This document shows positions 16,255-23,366 of a stretch of 34,403 nt of DNA, piece after piece. The notes under the pieces were generated by a model. It was not told where the DNA came from. It worked only from the letters and a program-made list of their open reading frames with translations, and ran no database searches. The DNA lies in NCBI GenBank assembly GCA_902781895.1, contig CACZLA010000033.1, positions 1 through 34,403 on the forward strand. Reading direction: 5' to 3'. This DNA is from an uncultured Lachnospiraceae bacterium (GTDB lineage Bacteria > Bacillota > Clostridia > Lachnospirales > Lachnospiraceae). The translations under genes and the position numbers were made by a program. The first letter of the stretch is position 1. Each line of letters begins with the position of its first letter.

Positions 16255-16494
16255 TTATATAAGCTTAAACAGCTCACCTGCATCATCCTTTTTAACTGTC
16301 TCCGCAACCTTCAGTACCTCAGCCTTAACAGTTTTATTTCCAAATGTTATCTCTATAATATCCCCGACCTTAACATCGTAAGAAGCCCTGGCAACCTTAC
16401 CATTTACAGTCACGCGGCCTGCATCACAGGCTTCATTTGCTACTGTTCTTCTTTTTATAAGTCGTGATACCTTAAGATACTTATCAAGTCTCAT
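16255..16494 (-). CDS. rqcP: S4-domain protein RqcP (YabO type)
   Basis: 79 residues: a compact S4 RNA-binding domain, opening MRLDKYLKVSRLIKRRTVAN and with GRVTVNGKVARASYDVKVGD. RqcP binds the 50S subunit and helps RqcH add C-terminal alanine tails in ribosome quality control. Length and context (hup upstream, divIC downstream) match firmicute YabO/RqcP. Confidence 0.93.
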   Translation of the reverse strand: MRLDKYLKVSRLIKRRTVANEACDAGRVTVNGKVARASYDVKVGDIIEITFGNKTVKAEVLKVAETVKKDDAGELFKLI

Positions 16495-16540
16495 ATCAGA
16501 CTCCTCTCAAATATATGAATATTCTAAAAATACATGTTAC

Positions 16541-16572
16541 AAGAAAAACTGCCGCGATAAATATCGCGGCAG
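16541..16572 (-). terminator. Terminator after hup
   Basis: A perfect inverted repeat CTGCCGCGATA / TATCGCGGCAG followed on the minus strand by TTTTTC. It lies 28 bases past the hup stop codon and would uncouple hup from rqcP. Confidence 0.92.
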
Positions 16573-16600
16573 AATTTAGACTTTAGAAGTTAATCCCTAA

Positions 16601-16873
16601 TTAGTTAAGAGCATCCTTGAATGCCTTACCAGCCTTAAACTTAGGTGCCTTTGAAGCCTTGATCTTAAGTGTCTTACCTGTTCTAGGGTTGTGGCCTGTT
16701 CTAGCAGGTCTGTCAGCTACTTCGAATGTACCGAAGCCAACGAGCTGTACCTTATCTCCAGCCTTAAGTGCCTCTTCTACTGTATCGATGAAAGCCTTTA
16801 ATGCTCTCTCTGAATCAGCCTTTGTAAGTTCTGTCTTTTCAGCAATTGCTGCTACAAGTTCTGTCTTGTTCAT
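16601..16873 (-). CDS. hup: HU family DNA-binding protein
   Basis: 90 residues, the normal length. It begins MNKTELVAAIAEKTELTKAD and has the HU signature GFGTFEVADRPARTGHNPRT in the DNA-clasping arm. HU dimers bend and compact DNA. AGGAGG lies 8 bases before the ATG, and a strong promoter plus dedicated terminator make it a highly expressed single-gene unit. Confidence 0.97.
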   Translation of the reverse strand: MNKTELVAAIAEKTELTKADSERALKAFIDTVEEALKAGDKVQLVGFGTFEVADRPARTGHNPRTGKTLKIKASKAPKFKAGKAFKDALN

Positions 16874-16906
16874 TTGGAAATCCTCCTAAAAAAATACTTA
16901 TTATTT

Positions 16907-16937
16907 GCGGTTTTAGTATCAAACCGAACTAAAACGC
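16907..16937 (-). promoter_or_regulatory. Stable hairpin in the hup 5' leader
   Basis: In the mRNA, GCGTTTTAGT pairs with ACTAAAACCGC (one bulged base) around the 10-nt loop TCGGTTTGAT. It begins within a few bases of the predicted transcription start and ends about 34 bases before the hup ATG. It may stabilise the mRNA 5' end or be a target for autoregulation. Confidence 0.55.
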
Positions 16938-16945
16938 TCCATTTA

Positions 16946-16973
16946 ATTATACGTTTTTAAGGGTAATTGTCAA
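16946..16973 (-). promoter_or_regulatory. Promoter of hup
   Basis: Perfect TTGACA (16968-16973) and TATAAT (16946-16951) on the minus strand with a 16-bp spacer, giving a leader of about 65 nt. Confidence 0.82.
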
Positions 16974-17037
16974 GGCTTTATTGCCTAAAAATCGGCTATT
17001 TTACTATATTTTCGACATATTGTCCCTTATGTAAACC

Positions 17038-17922
17038 TTATAATTCAACCTCTATACTATACTCTGCTTCAAAAGTTTCTCCCACTGCCAGTTTGTTGTC
17101 ATATTTCCTTTCACTTATGTCTCCGGAGAAGTCCTCTGCATCCGCCCTACCGAACCACGGTTCGATACATACGAAAGGAGCACCCTTACCTGCCGGTGAC
17201 CAGAGACCAAACAGAGGGGCTTCAAATGAAACCGAAAGATATGCCATTCCATCAGGCTTTACTATGGAAACCTTGTTTGCCTGTCCTCCCTCAATGATCA
17301 GAGCGTCCTTATCAAACATATGCTCATCTATCTTAACCAGACCACCGTCATTGGCAAGAACGTTATCATAACTGTCAACAAGTCCATTCTCACTCAGAAG
17401 GTTATACTTCAGATCCTTATCGGTATCGAAATTGAAGAAGTAATCGCTCTGATTCTCCTCATTCTTAAGCGGACAGTTAAATGCCGGATGTCCTCCGATC
17501 TGGAAATGGATTTCCTTATCATCTGTATTTATAACACGCCATACTGTCGTAAGCTTATATCTGTCCAGAATATACTCTATCTCCAGTGCAAACTTATACG
17601 GATAAAGCTTAAGGGTATCCTCATTACTTTCCAGTCCGAAAAGAATCCTTTTTCCATCAGCCTGCTTTACCATTTTAAACTCCATATCTCTTGCAAATCC
17701 ATGCTGAGACATAGGCCACTCACTTCCCTCGGCAGTAAACTTCTTATCTTTAAGACTACCTACTATAGGAAATAGTACCGGAGCGCTTCTTTTCCAGTAT
17801 TTCTCATCTGCATTCCAGAGATATTCCTGCCCGTTTTCCTTTGAAAGGATGCTGACCAGCTCTGCTCCCTGCTGATTTATAGTAATCTTGAGATTCATAT
17901 TTTCCAGATAAAATTTCTGCAT
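17038..17922 (-). CDS. Aldose 1-epimerase family protein (LacX-like)
   Basis: 294 residues, galactose-mutarotase-like fold. Diagnostic stretches are GAELVSIL, YLWNADEKYWKRSAPVLFPI, the conserved His in SQHGFARD and FQIGGHPAFNCP, and the acidic residue in VCIEPWFG near the C-terminus. The LacX branch lacks a proven specific sugar substrate but is assumed to interconvert alpha and beta anomers. It starts 41 bases after the TPR gene on the same strand and may be the last gene of that transcript, but its function does not obviously fit the Bat operon. Confidence 0.9.
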   Translation of the reverse strand: MQKFYLENMNLKITINQQGAELVSILSKENGQEYLWNADEKYWKRSAPVLFPIVGSLKDKKFTAEGSEWPMSQHGFARDMEFKMVKQADGKRILFGLESNEDTLKLYPYKFALEIEYILDRYKLTTVWRVINTDDKEIHFQIGGHPAFNCPLKNEENQSDYFFNFDTDKDLKYNLLSENGLVDSYDNVLANDGGLVKIDEHMFDKDALIIEGGQANKVSIVKPDGMAYLSVSFEAPLFGLWSPAGKGAPFVCIEPWFGRADAEDFSGDISERKYDNKLAVGETFEAEYSIEVEL

Positions 17923-17963
17923 ATCTATATCCTCTTTATATTTTTTTTAAACAAACGACTGAA

Positions 17964-18869
17964 CTACCAGTTTTTCTTATCGTCATCTTCCTGGCCGCCG
18001 CCTATGCCGCCGCTGTTTTCGTCGTCACCTTCTTCTCCTCCTGATGGAGTATCTCCCGGCTTATCGTGTTTATTCTGGTATTCCTGTCTTTCTCCGTCAG
18101 ATTCCTGTCTCTGTTTTTTCAGATCCTCTTCAAGCTGTTTCTCACGTCTTGTCTGCTTTTTATCCTGTCCCTGTCCGGAGCTGCTCTTCTTCTGGTCCTG
18201 CTGATCACTCTGAGGCGGTTCAGGCTCTGCTCCAAGCTCTTCAAGCATCTTATCAATATCCTGCTTCAGCTGTTCTGCCTCGGGATCATGACCGTTTGTT
18301 CCATAAGGATCCGCACATCCCTTCTCACAGAGGATATTTCTTGCAGCCTGAAGCTGTCTTATGGCATTTGCCTTCTGTTTCTCCGTATCAAGATTCTCAA
18401 AATCTATCTTCTGGAGCATGGCAAGCGCCAGATTAACTCTTATATCACATTCCTTTTTCTCACTGGGGTGAGCTTCCAGAGCCAGCTGATATTCGGCTAT
18501 GGCCTTATCGTATTCACCCAGCTTGTAATGGGCATTTCCTTCGTTATAGTATGGCAGATATCCCTCCGGGATATTTATAAACTGAAGAACCTCCTGAGTT
18601 TCCGGAGAATAGCTTCCATCCTCATAGCTGGCCAGGAAAACCATGTTGATTATATACTTGGCTCCGAAGAACACGGCAAAAACAGCAAGTATGATTCCTA
18701 CGATAGTAATGATCCTCATAAACCTTACAGGATTCTCTATCTTGAACCTTGCTTCCTTATCCCGGCGTTTTTCTTCGGCTATACGGGCCTTGTCTCTGGC
18801 GCGCGCTTCCTTCTTTTTCGCCTTACGTTCTTCTTTTGTCTCGTCAGGTTTCTTCTTTTCTTTTCCCAT
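17964..18869 (-). CDS. Membrane-anchored TPR protein of the Bat-type operon
   Basis: 301 residues. A highly charged Lys/Glu/Arg N-terminal region (1-48) is followed by one membrane helix (about 52-72), then a TPR unit (YYNEGNAHYKLGEYDKAIAE, about 107-140) and helices to about 205. The last 95 residues are a Gln/Lys/Asp/Gly-rich disordered tail. BatC-type TPR proteins accompany VWA proteins and MoxR in aerotolerance-like operons, where they are thought to scaffold the complex. It lies 8 bases after the VWA gene. Confidence 0.82.
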   Translation of the reverse strand: MGKEKKKPDETKEERKAKKKEARARDKARIAEEKRRDKEARFKIENPVRFMRIITIVGIILAVFAVFFGAKYIINMVFLASYEDGSYSPETQEVLQFINIPEGYLPYYNEGNAHYKLGEYDKAIAEYQLALEAHPSEKKECDIRVNLALAMLQKIDFENLDTEKQKANAIRQLQAARNILCEKGCADPYGTNGHDPEAEQLKQDIDKMLEELGAEPEPPQSDQQDQKKSSSGQGQDKKQTRREKQLEEDLKKQRQESDGERQEYQNKHDKPGDTPSGGEEGDDENSGGIGGGQEDDDKKNW

Positions 18870-18877
18870 TTAACTAA

Positions 18878-19837
18878 TTACAGCTTTCCTTTTCTTATAA
18901 ACAGCACTGCTTCAAATATCAGCATGATAAGAAGCGGTATTGCATAGTAGAAATATGTATCCTTATAGCTGACAGTGTCAGACTTTTCTATAGTAAGTGA
19001 GCTTCCGTTCTTTATGGATTCAACCATATATTTCACATTATCAGTATCTTCCATGTGGATATAATCTATATCCAGATCGGATGCTATGGTCTTCAAGGTT
19101 GATTCGTCTATCTTCGAAACTGCATGATCTCCCGTTTCAGGATCTCTTACATAGCTGCCCCAGTCATCATACTGCATCTCGCCGCCCTTAGCTGTTCCGT
19201 ATCCCAGTACAGCACCTGTATCAACCAGCGGTTCCAGCTCCTTAAAGGACTGAAGTGCAGAGCCATCCGTTATCTCTCCGTCACTGATAAAGAACAGTAT
19301 GGTAAGTCTTTTTTCCTTCATATTCGATGACTCAAGAAGTGCCTTCGTATCCTCTATGGCAGTATTCATGGAGGTACCATTTGCATAGTCTGAATCAGGA
19401 ATCTTTATAGTGGAAAATGCATCCTTAACCGTTTCGTGATCCTGAGTAAATGGAGCCAATATCTGTGATTTGTTATCAAATCTGATAAGTCCGAAGTTAC
19501 TTCCGCTGAGCTCATCCAGAATATATTCCGTATCCTTCAGAACTCCGGACATTCTCGTCTCATCGCCGTCGTAATCCTCAGCCCACATACTCATGGTGGT
19601 ATCAACAACAAACAGCACATCCAGATTCTTCATCTCGACCTCGGCATTATACTCCTTCTCCATGATCCTGAGATTTATGAAAAATGTCAGAACCAGGATG
19701 ATAAGTATACGTGTTATCCCGAATATCTTATATCCAATTTTCTTCTTTTTCCTTACTGTAACAAATGTATATACTCCCAGTATTATAACCAGCACCGGGA
19801 TAACTATATACAAAGGAATTAATGGTTTAGTTATCAT
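18878..19837 (-). CDS. VWA-domain membrane protein (BatA/BatB type), second copy
   Basis: 319 residues. Membrane helices near 10-28 and 40-57 and at the C-terminus (about 293-313) frame a von Willebrand A domain. The MIDAS metal site reads D79-T-T-M-S83 (Thr in place of the usual middle Ser), Thr155 in NGTSMNTA and Asp186 in FFISDGE. BatA/B proteins work with MoxR AAA+ ATPases. Its ATG lies in a 4-base ATGA overlap with the upstream VWA gene, so the two are coupled. Confidence 0.9.
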   Translation of the reverse strand: MITKPLIPLYIVIPVLVIILGVYTFVTVRKKKKIGYKIFGITRILIILVLTFFINLRIMEKEYNAEVEMKNLDVLFVVDTTMSMWAEDYDGDETRMSGVLKDTEYILDELSGSNFGLIRFDNKSQILAPFTQDHETVKDAFSTIKIPDSDYANGTSMNTAIEDTKALLESSNMKEKRLTILFFISDGEITDGSALQSFKELEPLVDTGAVLGYGTAKGGEMQYDDWGSYVRDPETGDHAVSKIDESTLKTIASDLDIDYIHMEDTDNVKYMVESIKNGSSLTIEKSDTVSYKDTYFYYAIPLLIMLIFEAVLFIRKGKL

Positions 19838-20937
19838 ATTTTGATTACCAGTCCTATAACAAGTATAACAACGAGAGAGCTTATGAGTACTATCACCGGC
19901 ACAAGCGGCTGATCATAAATCTTCGTAGTCGTTATCTCTTCTACTTCAAGTGCTTCCTCTTTTTCTATATCCTTAACAATATCCTCTACTGTCAGAGTCT
20001 CACTCTCTTTATAGAACTTTCCGCCTGTTTTCTCGACACACTTCTTGAAGTCTGCCATTTCCGTCTCATAATCCGTGGTATTCATTGCGCTCCATTTTTC
20101 CTTCATAGGGAACAGACCGAATACCTTAATATCATATTTCTTACAGATATCAGTAGCCTCATCCAGCTCGACCATAGGGTTACTTCTGGCCTCCTGGGCA
20201 TTATCCGTTGACATGATGACGATTCTTGTCCTGTCCTCATCCTCCAGTCTCGGATAACTGTATATACATGATGCCAGACCCTCTCCGATAAGAGAGCTTC
20301 CCTTGGTATAATTATTGATCAAAGTACCGGAATCATAGTAATCCAGTTTCTCCTGCATTTCGTTAAATGCTTCCGTCTCGTCATAGTCATAATCATAATA
20401 TCCGGTGGATTCATTATAATATTTATCCATGAATTCCTTCTGGAGTATGAAGTATTCCTTCAGCTCCTCCAGCTTCGAGATGATAAAATCATAATCATCC
20501 GTCATGGGAACATACAGAACTGTGGTGGTATTGAAAATGGAAATACCAAATCTGTCTCCATCCAGCCCCCTGACAACCTCTTCCAGGCTCTCAACCAGAT
20601 CTGCATTCAGCTCATAGATAGAATAGGAAACATCCATGCAGAGGAATATATCTCTCTTCTTTGCTCCGTTACTAACCGTTTCCTTCTTTGCCGGTCTGGC
20701 CAAAAGGAAAAGCGATGACAAAAGACTTACAACAATACATAACTCAAGTACATATGAAAAGATCACGTAAAATCTTTTCTTGTTCTTGTATATGCCCAGA
20801 CTTCTGACAAATCCGGTATTGGCAGCCTTCGTTCCACCCTTATATTTTCTTTTTCTCTTTATCAGGTGCAGTGCCACAACTCCCAGCAGGACTGCGGGAA
20901 TTCCGATCTTTAACACCAATGGATGTATAAAGAGCAT
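19834..20937 (-). CDS. VWA-domain membrane protein (BatA/BatB type), first copy
   Basis: 367 residues with N-terminal membrane segments (about 5-25 and 57-81), a VWA domain and a C-terminal helix (about 346-366). The MIDAS motif is the canonical D102-V-S-Y-S106, with GSSLIGEGL supplying the Thr/Ser position and MSTDN the Asp. An insert of about 50 residues rich in Tyr/Asp/Glu (YYNESTGYYDYDYDETEAF) lies inside the VWA domain. The neighbour's MIDAS differs, so the two are not interchangeable copies. It starts 1 base after the upstream DUF4381-like gene. Confidence 0.9.
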   Translation of the reverse strand: MLFIHPLVLKIGIPAVLLGVVALHLIKRKRKYKGGTKAANTGFVRSLGIYKNKKRFYVIFSYVLELCIVVSLLSSLFLLARPAKKETVSNGAKKRDIFLCMDVSYSIYELNADLVESLEEVVRGLDGDRFGISIFNTTTVLYVPMTDDYDFIISKLEELKEYFILQKEFMDKYYNESTGYYDYDYDETEAFNEMQEKLDYYDSGTLINNYTKGSSLIGEGLASCIYSYPRLEDEDRTRIVIMSTDNAQEARSNPMVELDEATDICKKYDIKVFGLFPMKEKWSAMNTTDYETEMADFKKCVEKTGGKFYKESETLTVEDIVKDIEKEEALEVEEITTTKIYDQPLVPVIVLISSLVVILVIGLVIKI

Positions 20938-20938
20938 T

Positions 20939-21418
20939 TTATCTCCTCCAACTGCTTATCATCATTCTTGTTCTGTAAATAGATGTTGCCGCATCAGCCT
21001 TTGAACTAAGCGCAAACTCAGGTTCATAGTATTCTCTGACAAGCTGAGTCAGCTGCGGAATATTTACTCTTCTTATTTCCGAAAGAGTAAATTTCTGAAC
21101 ATTGATACCCGTCACATCATGTACAAACATTCTGATGCAGTTACTCATCTTCTGATAAGCTTTTCTCTTATCTATCTTATTATTCATAAGGTCCATTTCT
21201 ATGTACATAAGCTCAGTCATGTACTTACTCTTCTTTCCTTCAAGAGTAGACTCTCTTATCTTCTTCAGCTTTATCTTTTTAGCTGCACGTATCTGATCAC
21301 CCAGCTTCTTGCGGAAATATACCTGACTGAAGATAAAGGCTGCCAGAATGATAACAGCCAGTATCAGCCATATGATCATATATGAAAATGGATCCTGTAA
21401 TTCAACCGACGTTTTCAT
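20939..21418 (-). CDS. Single-pass membrane protein of the MoxR/VWA operon (DUF4381-like)
   Basis: 159 residues: a short extracytoplasmic N-terminus, one membrane helix (about 13-35), then a basic helical cytosolic domain. In MoxR-DUF58-VWA operons a small membrane protein of this shape and position (DUF4381) is usual, so the assignment rests mostly on context. I prefer the ATG at 21418 (AAAGG 8 bases upstream) over the in-frame TTG at 21433. It overlaps the end of the DUF58 gene by 17 bases. Confidence 0.72.
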   Translation of the reverse strand: MKTSVELQDPFSYMIIWLILAVIILAAFIFSQVYFRKKLGDQIRAAKKIKLKKIRESTLEGKKSKYMTELMYIEMDLMNNKIDKRKAYQKMSNCIRMFVHDVTGINVQKFTLSEIRRVNIPQLTQLVREYYEPEFALSSKADAATSIYRTRMMISSWRR

Positions 21419-22277
21419 TTCTATGCCTTTCAAACAGTTCTACTACCTTATCCACTATATCCTCTTCACGACTTATATCAACACCGCTTATACCGTATTT
21501 CTTAAATGTATTAACGGCCTTCCTGCGTCGTCCTTCTCTTTCCGCAAACTCCCTCTCATGAAGCTTCTTGTCTCTGAGAAGGAAGCGGCTCTCATATTCC
21601 TTCTTATCAATATCGTACAGATTATCACCTGTAAGATATGCATCTTCTATGTTCAGAACCATTACATCATTTCGGACTGTCAGCTTCTTAAGGAGCTTCT
21701 CATCCAGATTCGCAATGCCCTCCATATCGGTAATGATAAATATGATCATCTTTCTTTTTATGTTTTCGGCAATATAATCAAGAGTCCTGTTAAGAGGCTT
21801 TGACTCTTCCTCAGCAAGACATTTCTCATATCTTATTAAAAGATTTTCCAGATGTCTGGCTCCGGAACGAAAATAGCTGAAATCATAACCCTTATTCGTG
21901 CTGGTCATCAGAGCATAGTCATCTCCGTGATCATTCACAAGATAACTGATGGTGCCGAGTGTGGTAAGTGCAACCTTTGCCTTCGGCTCACCCTTGTCGG
22001 TATCCCCCTTGAACTTCACACCCGAATCACCTACAAAAAGGATATTATGCTTCTTATCAGCTATAAATCTTCTGATGAGGACTCTTCCTGTTTTGGATGA
22101 AGACTTCCAGTCGATATCTCGCACGCTGTCACCATATACATACTCCCGAAGGTCATCAAAATCAAAGCTTCGGCCTCTGTAAACAGACCCAAACTCACCA
22201 TCAAGAATATTTGAAGTTTTCTTCTTTGTATAAAGTGATATAGACGCTTTGATCTTCGCAAGATAATCGTAATCCAT
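21402..22277 (-). CDS. DUF58 domain protein
   Basis: 291 residues. The DUF58 signature is clear: GEFGSVYRGRSFDFDDLREY, then YGDSVRDIDWKSSSKTG (about 48-64), then VLIRRF. A VWA-like remainder follows (LFVGDSGVKF, IFIITDMEG). DUF58 proteins are partners of MoxR ATPases in putative chaperone complexes for cell-envelope or redox proteins. The start has no classic AGGAGG; GAGGGG, about 11 bases upstream, comes from an inserted repeat element. Confidence 0.93.
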   Translation of the reverse strand: MDYDYLAKIKASISLYTKKKTSNILDGEFGSVYRGRSFDFDDLREYVYGDSVRDIDWKSSSKTGRVLIRRFIADKKHNILFVGDSGVKFKGDTDKGEPKAKVALTTLGTISYLVNDHGDDYALMTSTNKGYDFSYFRSGARHLENLLIRYEKCLAEEESKPLNRTLDYIAENIKRKMIIFIITDMEGIANLDEKLLKKLTVRNDVMVLNIEDAYLTGDNLYDIDKKEYESRFLLRDKKLHEREFAEREGRRRKAVNTFKKYGISGVDISREEDIVDKVVELFERHRNENVG

Positions 22278-22289
22278 TTTTGTATATAC

Positions 22290-22335
22290 CCCTCATCCGT
22301 CGGCTTCGCCGACACCTTCCCCCAAGGGGGAAGGC
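22290..22335. repeat. Short palindromic intergenic repeat element inside the operon
   Basis: Two adjacent hairpins: GTCGGC-TTC-GCCGAC (22299-22313) and CCTTCCCCC-AA-GGGGGAAGG (22315-22334). I recognise the CTCATCCGTC...GAAGGC layout as a dispersed element in Lachnospiraceae and relatives (recollection, not searched). It sits in the only sizeable gap of the operon, between moxR and the DUF58 gene. Confidence 0.8.
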
Positions 22336-22350
22336 TTATATCCAGATAAT

Positions 22351-23352
22351 TTATGGTGTCTGGATAGCTCCAACCATTCTGTCGATAATAGTCTCAACCG
22401 ATACATTATCAGCTATAGCTGCATAATTCAGTTCAACTCTGTGACGAAGAACCTGATGACGAAGAAGCTTTACATCGTCCGGTGTAACATAAGTTCTTCC
22501 GTATATAAGTGCTACTGCCTTTGCTATCTTCATAAATGCTATAGATGCTCTCGGGCTGGCTCCCATCTTCACGTATCTGCTCAGCTCTGTCGGAAGTATC
22601 TTGTTCGGATTTCTGGTAGCATCAACAATAAATGAAATATATTTCTTTATAGCAGAATCAACATAAACCTTCTCTGCAATCTTCTGCAGATAGTCAACAT
22701 CCTGAATCGTAAGAACTGCCGGAGTCTTTTTTATAACACCGGACTCGATACGGTTAAGTATCTCAGCCTCTTCATCAGGTGAAGGATATGTTATCTTTTC
22801 CTTTATGATAAAACGGTCTGTCTGTGCCTCTGAAAGAAGATATGTACCTTCCTGCTCTATCGGGTTCTGGGTAGCTATTACAATAAATACATCATCCGGC
22901 ATCTTGTATGTAGCTCCGCCGATAGTAACCTGTCTCTCCTGCATGGCCTCCAGCATGGCACTCTGTGTCTTTGCACTTGAACGGTTTATCTCATCCAGAA
23001 GGACAAAGTTTGCAAATACAGGTCCCAGAGTTGTATCGAATTTTCCTGTTGCCTGGTTATAAACCTGAGTTCCTATGATATCACTGGGAAGAAGATCCGG
23101 TGTACACTGGATTCTGGAAAACTTTCCGTCTACTGCATCGGAAATGGTTTTAGCCGCGGTAGTTTTTGCAAGTCCCGGCACAGACTCTATAAGTACATGG
23201 CCATCAGCTATAATAGATGCAACCAGCGCAAATTTAAGATTCTGCTGTCCTACAACCTTTCCGTCATAATAACCCGAAAGTCTTTTAATTATATCCTGTG
23301 CATAATCAAACTCTTCTTTTGTAATACTGCTCTGAACATTGTTGTTATCCAT
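22351..23352 (-). CDS. MoxR-family AAA+ ATPase
   Basis: 333 residues. Walker A is the MoxR-type ESVPGLAKTT (58-64 core), followed by IQCTPDLLPSDIIGTQVY, Walker B FVLLDEINR (116-124), MLEAMQERQVTIGG and the ATQNPIEQEGTY motif; the winged C-terminal lid is present. MoxR proteins act with VWA/DUF58 partners, probably as metal-insertion or folding chaperones. It is the first dedicated gene of the Bat-type cluster and follows the Na/Pi-cotransporter-like gene by only 14 bases. Confidence 0.95.
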   Translation of the reverse strand: MDNNNVQSSITKEEFDYAQDIIKRLSGYYDGKVVGQQNLKFALVASIIADGHVLIESVPGLAKTTAAKTISDAVDGKFSRIQCTPDLLPSDIIGTQVYNQATGKFDTTLGPVFANFVLLDEINRSSAKTQSAMLEAMQERQVTIGGATYKMPDDVFIVIATQNPIEQEGTYLLSEAQTDRFIIKEKITYPSPDEEAEILNRIESGVIKKTPAVLTIQDVDYLQKIAEKVYVDSAIKKYISFIVDATRNPNKILPTELSRYVKMGASPRASIAFMKIAKAVALIYGRTYVTPDDVKLLRHQVLRHRVELNYAAIADNVSVETIIDRMVGAIQTP

Positions 23353-23366
23353 TTTACATACACTCC

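Noticed and set aside
18066-18947. Long plus-strand frame of 293 codons
   Set aside because: Fully antisense to the TPR gene, which has clear domains and operon context; Leu/Phe-rich output reflects the antisense of Lys/Glu/Gln codons.
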